A DNA stretch of 64,000 nt from Sepiola atlantica (taxonomy: Eukaryota; Mollusca; Cephalopoda; Sepiida; Sepiolidae), in assembly GCA_963556195.1 (NCBI GenBank), contig OY744517.1, forward strand, positions 87,667,714-87,731,713, written 5' to 3'. Numbering within the stretch: the first letter of the stretch is position 1; every line of letters begins with the position of its first letter. The notes beneath the pieces are model-generated. The model searched no databases and was not told the origin of the DNA. It was given only the letters and a program-made list of their open reading frames with translations. This document shows, in pieces, positions 55,795 through 64,000 of the stretch. The position numbers were made by a program, and so were the translations under genes.

Positions 55795-56215
55795 TTATTA
55801 CAAGGATTCAAATTCTACAAAGTCAGGGAAGTGCATCCTAGAGGTCTCCAGATGCCGAAGAACTTTCTACTCCAAAAGCTTCTTTCCTCGTGCTGCTGGA
55901 CTCTGGAATTCTGTCCCTGCTCCCTTTATTCCTGACGGTACCGACATGCAGAAATTTAAAACTAATGTAAACAGACATCTCGCTGCACAGCTCCCAATTT
56001 AGGTTGACCCCTTCCACCATCCCCCCCCCCCCAAAAAAAAAAACTCTCACCCTTTTTCTCAGTAGCCCCTTGCATCTACAGTGGCGGTCTGCCTTGTTTG
56101 GGGTAAACTATGTTAAAAAAAAATACTCTCACCCTTTTTCTCAGTAGCCCCTTACGTCTACAGTGGCGGTCTTCCTTGTTTGGGGTGAACTATGTTAAAA
56201 AAAAAAAAGAAGAAA
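55795..56215 (+). pseudogene. 5'-truncated non-LTR retrotransposon with duplicated 3' tail
   Basis: The frame 55790-56002 gives SRCRRTFYSKSFFPRAAGLW, NSVPAP and DMQKFKTNVNRHLAAQLPI, then stops: the C-terminus of the main non-LTR family. The 3' untranslated end (CTCTCACCCTTTTTCTCAGT...GGCGGTCTGCCTTGTTTGGG...ACTATGTTAAAAAAAA) is present twice in tandem (to about 56115 and to 56215). Confidence 0.85.
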
Positions 56216-56589
56216 AAAAAAAGATGAATATGGAAGTGGAAGTCACAAGCCGAAGCACTCATATACATTGGGTGAGAATTTGCTACTGTAATCAGGAAAT
56301 TTATTTTACAATTGAATGGAAAAATATATGTAAGTGTTTGATTAATGTATTTTTGGTCTGTTGAATAAAATAGCCTTTGAGGTTATCTCAGCTGTTCTTG
56401 TACTGTTGACTGAAGTCTAACCTTCTACAAGCATTCATTCATAACTAGAGGACCTGTGTAAATTATATGGAATGAGGTTTTCAATACTAATTATCTTATT
56501 CCTAACCTAAACCTTACTTTGTAAATGGTTTAGATTAAATTAAATTTGGCTCCAATTCATGAGTAACATACAAAGATTCAGAAGGTCGT

Positions 56590-56910
56590 TGCTTTTGATG
56601 TAAGCGTGATACACAAAATAATACACACGCTATCGTATTAATATGTGTCTTCCCGGTCGTCCCCTCCCTACCTCCCCCCCCCCTTGATGTAGAAAAAAAA
56701 TCTTAGAGGTTGGTTGGGATCGAACTATAAACCAATCGGGCCGACGTCAAAATCCTACGTCGCTAACCGTTGTTCCACAGGGAAATACTTAAAAAATATT
56801 ACGAAAATTAGGTGACTTGAATGCTTTTCGAAATCTAGGTACGGCACGTATGCACAGAGCTTTTGGTGTAAGCATGACACACAAACACACACGCTATCGT
56901 ATTAATATAT
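56590..56910 (-). mobile_element. tRNA-like SINE between short direct repeats
   Basis: Minus strand 56703-56783: ACGGTTAGCGACGTAGG (A-box-like) and TAGTTCGATCCCAACC (B box), then a T/A-rich tail. Flanking copies of a 45-bp sequence (GCTTTTGATGTAAGCGTGAT...ACACGCTATCGTATTAATAT) lie at 56597 and 56860, too long for a target duplication, so a tandem duplication is likely. Confidence 0.65.
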
Positions 56911-56919
56911 AGATAATCA

Positions 56920-57785
56920 GAACTTTTATAGTTAGTGATGACTCAAATAACTTTTTTGCTCCATCTCTCCTGAACATTGGTCTAGTCTAATAATGCTACA
57001 ACAGCAGTGACAATGGGGGTGTAGCCATAAAATACTTATTTAAATAAACGATGCTAAAACAGTGTTAGTAAATGCCTTAGATAGACAAAGAAACAAAATA
57101 TTGGCATGTTCAGAAGCTAGCACAAGAAAAAGAACAAGTGAAAAAGACTAGTATAGGACATATATGTTCTTGTCACTGCTGGTAAATATTATTAGACTGA
57201 ACGAGTGTTCTGAAGAGCTGTATAAACATACATTATTACAGGCGTCTGCAAATGTGTTAGATATATAAAAAATATTTTGAGAGTATATGTTTTTTTTTTT
57301 CTAAAAAGAACTATTTTCGGTACCTTAAGACTGGGGCTATATTTCAACATGGCAAGACAAAGAATATCATATTTATGGTAAAGCATGATAGATATAAAAA
57401 TGGCATAATCTACATAATAGTGAAAGCCTGAGAATGAGAGGAACCGCCTCTACCAAAAAACAAAAGAAAATTGCACCATAGCGATTTTTAACTGAAAAAA
57501 AAACAGGAAGTCACATTCGTAAGGTTTCTTGTCTACACAAGAAGCACAAAGTTCTTCTAAGTTTTTTCATAGACCATTTTTGTCCAATTTCCATTGATAA
57601 TTCAATAATTCAGATGTTTAAAAGAAAAGACAGATGGATGTTTAGATGTAGGTCAGTAGAGTGTCGTTCGAAATTTTTAGTATATCTAGAATCCATTTTG
57701 ACAATGTTGAGACGATCAAAACCTTTTTTTCTCGGCAAAAAAAACCATCCAGAGTCCGGGTTGAGAAGTTATGTTTTAAAATAAT
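56920..57785. other. No recognisable gene
   Basis: AT-rich; nothing matched. Confidence 0.5.
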
Positions 57786-57789
57786 GTTT

Positions 57790-58510
57790 TTCTTGGCCTT
57801 TTGGCTAAGATCAAAGTGTAGTATCTGTTCCGATGGATACTACACCCCATGGACTGGTATTGTCTTGGCCTTCGGGGCTTGATTTCCGCCGGTCTATGGG
57901 TCTGATCTGTCCTGTGCAGTTCTAGGAGGTCCACCCTCCCAGGCTTTACCTCCCCTCTTTGGGGAGGAGTAAGTTGATTGCTTACTGCCTGAGGCGCCCC
58001 TACTGGGGAATGCCGACAGGGGCTGCCCAGGCAATTTTTAATGGCCAGAGTGCTCACCTTCTCGAGCGCTGGCTTTTCAAATCCCACTTTCCGACCTTGT
58101 GTCACATATTCCTATTGTGGGTAGGGGTTAAATAACGCCTTTTGGTCGAGATCAAAGTGTAGTATCTGTTCCGATGGATACTACACCCCATGGACTGGTA
58201 TTGTCTTGTCCTTCGGGACTTGATTTACGCCGGTCTATGGGTCTGTCCTGTGCAGTTCTAGGAGGTTCACCCTCCCAGGCTTCGCCTCCCCTCTTTGGGG
58301 AGGAGTAAGTTTATTGCTTACTGCCTGAGGCGCCCCTACCGGGGAATGCCGACGGGGCTGCCCAAGCAATTTTTGATGGTCAGAGTGCTCACCTCTCAGG
58401 CGCTGGCTTTTCAACCCCCACTTTCCGACCCGACCTTGGGTCACATCTTACTTGTGGCAGTAGGATAAAACTGGCCTTGTGCCTAACTCCTGGAGAGGAG
58501 TAAATAATAC
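57790..58510 (+). mobile_element. Tandem pair of U2-headed SINEs
   Basis: Unit 1 (57790-58135) has the full head TTGGCCTTTTGGCTAAGATC. Unit 2 (58136-58510) starts CCTTTTGGTCGAGATC, a slightly trimmed head, directly after AAATAACG of unit 1. Both have the complete body and the end GGAGAGGAGTAAATAATAC is on unit 2. Confidence 0.88.
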
Positions 58511-58511
58511 T

Positions 58512-58702
58512 CTGAAAACAGACCTTGTACAAATTAGTTTCTTTAACAAACCCTATTATTTTAGAAGCTTTATTTTCAAATAATGTTTTTATATTTGTAA
58601 CTTTGAAAAAAGATCTGGTACAAATGAGTTTCTTTAAGAAACCCTATTATTTGAGAAGCTTTATTTTCAAATAATGTTTTTATATTTGTAACTTTGAAAA
58701 CA
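58512..58702. repeat. Tandem duplication of about 97 bp
   Basis: CTTTGAAAA.AGA.CT.GTAC and TTTATTTTCAAATAATGTTT occur in both halves. The phrase AAATAATGTTTT also precedes the U2-SINE pair at 57780, so that insertion may have split this array. Confidence 0.8.
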
Positions 58703-59014
58703 GACTTTGTGTCTAACTCTCTGTATATGTGTGTTATTTTTGCATTGGATTAATATGTTTTATTGTTAGGCTATTCATTGTAATGGTTACACTGAAGTTC
58801 ATCTTCTCATCCAAGCAGATGTATGTGGGTCAAGCTTGCGCGAGCGATACGTATACGTGATAATACACTGTCTTTCCTTCGATCGGTTATCATGTTTTTG
58901 TTTTCTGTTTCGACTATGGGTTGATGTTCAAACAATTTGTTTTGAGAAAAGTTATTCTATATTGTTTGCCATTTTAATTTTGACTTTAACAAAAAATCTG
59001 TATGTGGTATTATT

Positions 59015-59352
59015 TACCTCCTCTTCAGCAGGTTAGGCACAAGGCCAGTTTTATCTTACTCCCACAAGTAAGATGTGACTCAAGGTCGGGTCGGGAAAGT
59101 GGAACTTTAAAAGCACGCGCCCGAGAAGGTGAGCACTCTGGCCATTAAAAATTGCCTGGGCAGCCCCGTCGGCATTCCCTGGTAGGGGCGCCTCAGGCAG
59201 TAAGGAATAAACTTACTCCTCCCCAAAGAGGTGAGGCAAAGCCTAGAAGGGTAGACCTCCTAGAACTGCACAGGACAGACCGATAGACCCGCGTAAATCA
59301 AGCCCCGAAGGCCAAGACAATACCAGTCTATTGGGTGCAGTATCCATCGGAA
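59015..59352 (-). mobile_element. U2-family SINE, head partly lost
   Basis: In SINE orientation it begins at TCCGATGGATACTGCACCC, i.e. just after the U2-like head, and runs to the GGAGGTAAATAA end. Confidence 0.85.
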
Positions 59353-59359
59353 ATTTTGA

Positions 59360-59975
59360 TATTATTTATATCCTTGTTAAGAACTTTTCAGGCTAACTTT
59401 TCATTGCTTTTAATACCAACATGACTTGGTATCCAGATCAAGATTATTTTCTTTTGTGCTTTTACTAAATTATTAGTGAACACTTTTCCGACTATCTGTA
59501 TGACCAATTTAAAAAAGAAATATCGAACAGGACTAAATATTAATATCAAAGAAATTGAGCCAAAGTAGAAGTTTGTTTTCTAACAACATGGACTAATATT
59601 TGGAGGGAATCACGAACTGAAAAGATTTATGTTTGTGTTTTTGGTGACCGTAAAGTGGACACTGACTGTATTTCACGCATAAGGTATTTTTAAATTATGA
59701 AACAGTTTAATTTAATAAAAAAATCAATAAAATAAGTAAAATTAAAAATATTTAATGAAATTTATCAAATAGACAATGAGTAAAAAGTGTAGAAATAAGT
59801 AAAAGTAATGCAGAAAGAAAACATCACATTATGGAAATAGAGTGAAAGGGTTCTCTCCGAATTCATGTTAGACTGCAGGGGTTAGGACTTGCTATTTTCT
59901 TTTTCTCGTCACCTAAACACTTGAAATGGTTTTGTCCAGCAGTTTTTTACTCAGTAACTTTTGTGTGACAGGACG
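59360..59975. other. No recognisable gene
   Basis: AT-rich; nothing matched. Confidence 0.5.
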
Positions 59976-59978
<3 letters not shown>

Positions 59979-60047
<69 letters not shown>

Positions 60048-60270
60048 TAAAGAAGAAAAAACTATATTCGGGTTGTACACATTATAACTTATATCGACCT
60101 AGATCGGTCTCATCAGATGTATAACCAACAGCATTTAGAACAATAATCGTCTGCAATTGTCACTTCCTTGACATTCAGATCTATGTTCAAAATGCGTTTG
60201 GTAATACATCTGATGAGACCGATCTGGGTCGAAATAAGTTATAATGTGTACAACCCGAATGTGTGTCTAG
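59979..60270. mobile_element. Foldback element with one intact and one mutated hammerhead, (TA)n on the left
   Basis: (TA)n 59979-60042, then arms at about 60062-60123 and 60200-60262 (CTATATTCGGGTTGTACACA versus its complement), spacer about 75 bp. The right arm holds a complete HHR; the left arm has GAUA in place of GAAA (minus strand 60077-60123). Confidence 0.82.
60204..60249 (+). ncRNA. Hammerhead ribozyme, type I, intact core
   Basis: Stem I AUACAU/AUGUGU (6 bp, one G-U). CUGAUGA is at 60210-60216. Stem II is GACC/GGUC with a GAUCUG loop. GAAA is at 60231-60234. Stem III is AUA/UAU with an AGU loop. A17 at 60243 gives an AUA triplet, permitted by the NUH rule. The short stem III is typical of animal type I HHRs. 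Confidence 0.82.
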
Positions 60271-60359
60271 TTTTTTCCCATTTTAAAATGTATTCATGCT
60301 CTGTTTAAATGTACATCGAGCATTCTTACTCGGATTCCCATCGAAATCATTCGAAGCTG

Positions 60360-60459
60360 CATACTATAAATAAATATATATATATATAATATATATACAT
60401 ATATAAATTTATATATATATATATATATATATATAGATGTATATACATATATATATATG

Positions 60460-60554
<95 letters not shown>

Positions 60555-60565
60555 GCATATATATA
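60360..60565. repeat. (TA)n with TATG/TACA interruptions
   Basis: 200 bp of compound TA repeat preceding the foldback element at 60572. Confidence 0.96.
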
Positions 60566-60616
60566 CATGTATGGGAAATGAAAAAGGAAAAACCAAAAGA
60601 TGTTTTTTTATGTATT

Positions 60617-60657
60617 CATCAATGTTTCGTCTTTATTTGTAAGACTTCCTCAGGATG
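60617..60657 (-). ncRNA. Hammerhead-like motif, left arm
   Basis: CAUC/GAUG stem I is kept, but the ACGU palindrome of stem III reads ACAU. Otherwise as in the right arm. Confidence 0.5.
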
Positions 60658-61248
60658 ATAATTTTGAGAAGAATGTCATGCAAGTACATAGAAATATTGG
60701 GTTGACATGATGGGTTAATGAGAAGAAGTAGTAGCCACTACTGGGAGCGCAGGACCAAGGTCCGGGCTGAGAGAAGTCGGTGACAGGGAGTGAAATGAAT
60801 GTGAATTGCTGTGAGTGAAAAAGGGGAGGGGTGGAAGTGTTAGTGAATTTGGTCTTAGGGTGGGAGAGAGGGGAGGGGGTGCTGAGGTTTTTGTTGTGGT
60901 GAGGTGTAGCATGGATTTTGGGGCTGGGGAAAGAGGAAGGGAGGGGGAGGCTCTGTGTTTTTGGTGTGAAGGTAGTGTTATAGTTTTAGAAAAAGATTTA
61001 AAGAAATGATGATTTGAAAGTGGGCGGGTGGGTGGGTAAGAGTGTAAAAGAAGTAGTCGAATTCACTAACACTTCCACACCTCTTTTTCACTCACAGCTA
61101 TCCACATTCATTTCACTCCCTGCCATCGACTTCTCTGAGCCCGGACCTTGGTCCTGCGCTCCCAGTAGTGGCTACTACTTCTTCTCATTGACCCATCATG
61201 TTAACCCAATATTTTTATGTACTTGCATCACATTTTTCTTAAAACTAT

Positions 61249-61290
61249 CATCCTGAGGAAGTCTTACAAATAAAGACGAAACGTTAATGA
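61249..61290 (+). ncRNA. Hammerhead-like motif, right arm
   Basis: CUGAGGA, one unpaired A, 5-bp stem II, GAAA, ACGU then U. Stem I is reduced by a G-to-A change (CAUC against AAUG). Plausible but weakened. Confidence 0.5.
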
Positions 61291-61362
61291 ATACATAAAA
61301 AGATATCTTTTGATTTTTCCTTTTTCATTTCCCATTACGTCAGATTACCCTCATCCTTCCTT

Positions 61363-61367
<5 letters not shown>

Positions 61368-61445
<78 letters not shown>

Positions 61446-61502
61446 CATGTATATATATGTATATACATATATATGTATATATATGTATATATATACATAT
61501 GA

Positions 61503-61557
<55 letters not shown>

Positions 61558-61620
61558 TGTATGCATGTATATATATGTATATACATATATATGTATATAT
61601 ATGTATATATATACATATGA

Positions 61621-61685
<65 letters not shown>
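61368..61685. repeat. Long compound (TA)n, internally duplicated
   Basis: TA units interrupted by TATGCATGTATATATATG-like blocks at 61440-61505 and again at 61556-61622, a 120-bp duplication inside the microsatellite. Confidence 0.96.
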
Positions 61686-61687
<2 letters not shown>

Positions 61688-61689
61688 AA

Positions 61690-62500
61690 TAAATACACAT
61701 TTGTCGTTATTATAGGGTAGAAGCTATGTGCATATAAAATAAACTGAGTGAATACATTATTTGCTCAACAGGATTCCTTAACATTTCTATTTACTGGATT
61801 TATCTTCAATTCTTCAGATCAGCATCTTTTTTAAGAAAGACTTTCAAGGTGCACAAGAGATACATTCATCCTTATCAGGATTAGTTTCCTCCAGAAACGC
61901 ATTAATACAATTAATTTCCCTGCGGAGATATTCATTGTTAACAATTATAATTATCTTCTTCGCAGATATGTATATGTAACGTTTGTTCCATTTTATATTT
62001 TATTCCCGAGCAAAAATGCAGCATAACATTTGAAACAAGAACATAAGTGAGTCGTGAGACTGCATGCGTCTACCTGACAACGTAAGGATGACCTAAAATA
62101 TAACCTCGGCCTTTGTTTTTTTATATTGTATGGAGCATTCCCAAAGTTATGCATGGAAACGTTGATAACTCAAAAACTATCCATACATAAAATTCTGGAA
62201 AATCGAAAGTTGAAATTCCGTCAAAATGTGACCGTTATTAAACTCTCAAAGATAAATATAAGATGTGGTACTTCATTGGCTACAATATGGGCCACGTTAC
62301 GTGTCTCTACAATGAACAAAACCGAAGTTATCGACAAAAGTGTGACTTTCACCTTTTCTGTGACCTTGACTTTTGACCTTAATATATCAAAATTAAATAA
62401 ATTCAAAGTTAGACCATAATCGATATTTTTACCAAGTCTGATGACAATTGGTCAAGCGATGTGGACGCTCAGCTGTACACTAACAAACATAGTGACATAC
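61690..62500. other. No recognisable gene
   Basis: AT-rich. The frame 62126-62419 has no known motif. The phrase TTTTGACCTTAATATATCAA and the repeated GACTTTCACC/GACCTTGAC are not informative. Confidence 0.45.
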
Positions 62501-62570
62501 CAACAATATATATATATATATATATGGGAAAATGAAAAAGGAAAACCAAAAAATGGATGTTTTTATGTGT

Positions 62571-62613
62571 ACATCAACGTTTCGTCTTTATTTATAAGAC
62601 TTCATCAGGATGA
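62571..62613 (-). ncRNA. Hammerhead ribozyme motif, left arm
   Basis: Stem I CAUC/GAUG (4 bp). CUGAUGA is at 62602-62608. One unpaired A, then stem II GUCUU/AAGAC with a 7-nt loop, GAAA at 62580-62583, and ACGU (self-complementary, too short to fold alone). U17 follows. Such minimal stem III sequences are known to work as dimers in animal HHRs. Confidence 0.62.
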
Positions 62614-63468
62614 TAAAATAGAGAAAAAATGTCATGCAAGTACAGATACATGTAGGGTAGACATATTTGGAGGAAAAATAAAATGAAATATTGGCCACTA
62701 CTGGGTGGACGTCCGTACTTGTTGGAGAAATAGAAATGAATGTTGAAGAAAATGAGTGGGGAAAAAATGGAAGGATGGGGTGAGCAAGGACTACTGTGGC
62801 TGGTGGTAAGAGAAAGAGGTGGGGGATGAGCAGGGGTAAAGTGGATGGCAGAGAGGGAGTGGTGGAAGAGGGGGGAGGGAGGTGTTTGACCAGATGGCTG
62901 CGGTCAAGATTGAAGGGGAAAAGTAAGTTGGAATGTTTGTGTATGGGGGGGTGTATGCAGGGGAAGGAGGATGGGTAGAGAGGGAGGGGGCTGTGATTTT
63001 GGTGGATGGGCGAAAGTTATGGTCTTAGAGAGCGTTTTGAGAAAATGAGTCTCTAAGACCATAACTTTCGCCCATCCACCAAAATCACAGCCCCCCTCCC
63101 TCTCTACCCATCCTCCTTCCCCTGCATACACCCCCCATACACAAACATTCCAACTTACTTTTCCCCTTCAATCTTGACCGCAGCCATCTAGTCAAACACC
63201 TCCCTCCCCCCTCTTCCTCCACTCCCTCTCTGCCATCCACTTTACCCCTGCTCATCCCCCACCTCTTTCTCTTACCACCAGCCACAGTAGTCCTTGCTCA
63301 CCCCATCCTTCCATTTTTCCCCCACTCATTTTCTTCAACATTCATTTCTATTTCTCCAACAAGTACGGACGTCCACCCAGTAGTGGCCATTATTTCATTT
63401 TATTTTTCCTCCCAATATGTCTACCCTACATGTATCTGTACTTGCATGACATTTTTTCTCTATTTTAT

Positions 63469-63509
63469 CATCCTGATGAAGTCTTATAAATAAAGACGAA
63501 ACGTTGATG
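63469..63509 (+). ncRNA. Hammerhead ribozyme motif, right arm
   Basis: Mirror of 62571-62613: CAUC (63469-63472), CUGAUGA (63473-63479), extra A, stem II, GAAA (63498-63501), ACGUU, GAUG. Predicted cut after 63505. Confidence 0.62.
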
Positions 63510-63613
63510 TACACATAAAAAATATCCATTTTTTGGTTTTCCTTTTTCATTTTCCCATCACGTCGGATTACTTTCATCCTTCTCTTCCTATATATATATA
63601 TATATATATATAT

Positions 63614-63715
63614 GATAATTTTATTTACACAGACATGTAGAAAATCTGCGACACTGGCATGTCGATGTTATCGATCAACAGTTACTATAAACTGAGATCT
63701 CATCAGGCAGAGTTA
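63614..63715 (-). repeat. R2 repeat copy abutting (TA)n
   Basis: Reverse complement of 15430-15528 (GATCTCAGTTTATA...GATCGATAACATCGACATGC...ACATGTCTGTGTAAAT). Confidence 0.75.
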
Positions 63716-63719
63716 GAAT

Positions 63720-64000
63720 CCGATCTTAACCTCAGATCATATTTGGAGAGAATGAAGTGGAGGGATAGAGAAAGAGAAGAAGAAGGAAAGAAATTTAACA
63801 TTTCAAAAATTAAAGCCGTTAAAAAATTAAAATTGAAAATTAAAAAATCTAAAAATCTAAAAATCTAAGAAACAAAAAACAGAAAACAAAAATCTAAAAT
63901 CTAGAATCTGAAACAGACAGGGCAAATAAATAAATAAATAAATAAATAAATAAAAATATAAGGTGGAAAGAGGAACAAATAATGATGAGGGGAGAGGTGG
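63720..64000. other. A-rich low-complexity sequence
   Basis: Runs of AAATCTAAAAATC units (63830-63900) and (AAAT)n at 63925-63955; no gene. Confidence 0.6.

Larger units (their letters stand above)
60572..61365. mobile_element. Large foldback element with two hammerhead motifs
   Basis: Arms 60572-60856 and 61058-61333 (GGGAAATGAAAAAGGAAAAA at the outer end, CACTAACACTTCCAC at the inner end), spacer about 200 bp, G-rich on the plus strand. A further 30 bp (CATTACGTCAGATTACCCTC) lies outside the right arm before (TA)n. Minus strand 60617-60657: CUGAGGA, extra A, stem II GUCUU/AAGAC, GAAA, CAUUGAUG. Plus strand 61249-61290: the same with CGUUAAUG. Same family as 62524-63590. Confidence 0.85.
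62502..63613. mobile_element. 1-kb near-perfect palindrome with a hammerhead near each end, bordered by (TA)n
   Basis: Arms 62524-63027 and 63043-63556 (about 505 bp each), loop about 15 nt (around AAAATGAGTC), (TA)n at 62502-62524 and 63590-63613. The outer 45 bp are shared with the 60.6-kb element. The strands are strongly skewed (G-rich left arm, C-rich right). The apparent protein frames are mirror images of one another and are not coding evidence. Arms are almost identical, so the palindrome is young or kept by gene conversion. Confidence 0.9.

Noticed and set aside
41245..61720. Long open frames encoding YIYIYI, TYTYTY, SLSLSL or similar
   Set aside because: They are translations of (TA)n, (TATG)n and (TC)n microsatellites, open on both strands at once, so they carry no coding evidence.
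62796..63285. Arginine/glycine-rich frames on opposite strands
   Set aside because: They are the same sequence read from the two arms of the palindrome; composition follows the G-rich strand and not a protein family.

Overview
This is AT-rich animal nuclear DNA that reads as gene-poor intergenic or intronic sequence. I see no intact host gene, no tRNA or rRNA gene that looks functional, and no CRISPR array. The (TA)n tracts, a molluscan-like 5S rRNA-derived repeat, Penelope-like elements (PLEs), a mariner relic and several non-LTR retrotransposon fragments suggest a mollusc, most likely a coleoid cephalopod of the octopus type. That identification is inference; no single-copy gene confirms it.

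Layout. 0-3.5 kb: a 27-bp minisatellite invaded by a tRNA-derived SINE, then a non-LTR reverse transcriptase relic split by a SINE whose head is derived from U2 snRNA. 4-8 kb: a foldback element, a PLE remnant and tRNA-SINE units carrying hammerhead ribozyme (HHR) motifs, one textbook quality. 8.7-11.3 kb: a second non-LTR C-terminus, a 5S-like repeat and a nearly full-length dead mariner. 12.7-18 kb: 154-bp tandem repeats, a palindrome with an HHR, a PLE GIY-YIG endonuclease fragment with an HHR-like motif downstream, and a hAT-like MITE. 18-34 kb: more non-LTR fragments, U2-headed SINE copies (one tandem pair, one in a duplicated segment beside its empty site) and long stretches with nothing recognisable. 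34.8-37 kb: a 2.1-kb degenerate minisatellite. 37.3-38.8 kb: unrecognised minus-strand reading frames. 39.9-40.7 kb and 52.2-53.0 kb: two solo LTRs of one family. 44-46.8 kb: a 37-bp minisatellite, a ubiquitin-specific-protease-like open frame and a long-TIR MITE. 47-52 kb: a 351-bp retrozyme-like unit with a tRNA-like head and HHR, and palindromes with an HHR on each strand. 54-59 kb: 5S-like, non-LTR and U2-SINE copies. 60-63.6 kb: three palindromic elements, up to about 1 kb, with HHR motifs near both ends.

The unifying signal is the hammerhead ribozyme. I count eight motifs with a complete CUGANGA...GAAA core, a drawable stem I and a permitted cleavage site, plus about a dozen decayed ones, spread over several unrelated repeat families in 64 kb. 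They sit at PLE 3' ends, in tRNA-SINE units and in the arms of foldback elements usually bordered by (TA)n. PLEs and retrozymes with type I HHRs are known in animals; the number of distinct architectures here, especially the palindromes with outward-facing HHRs and the tRNA-SINE-HHR units, is what deserves attention.
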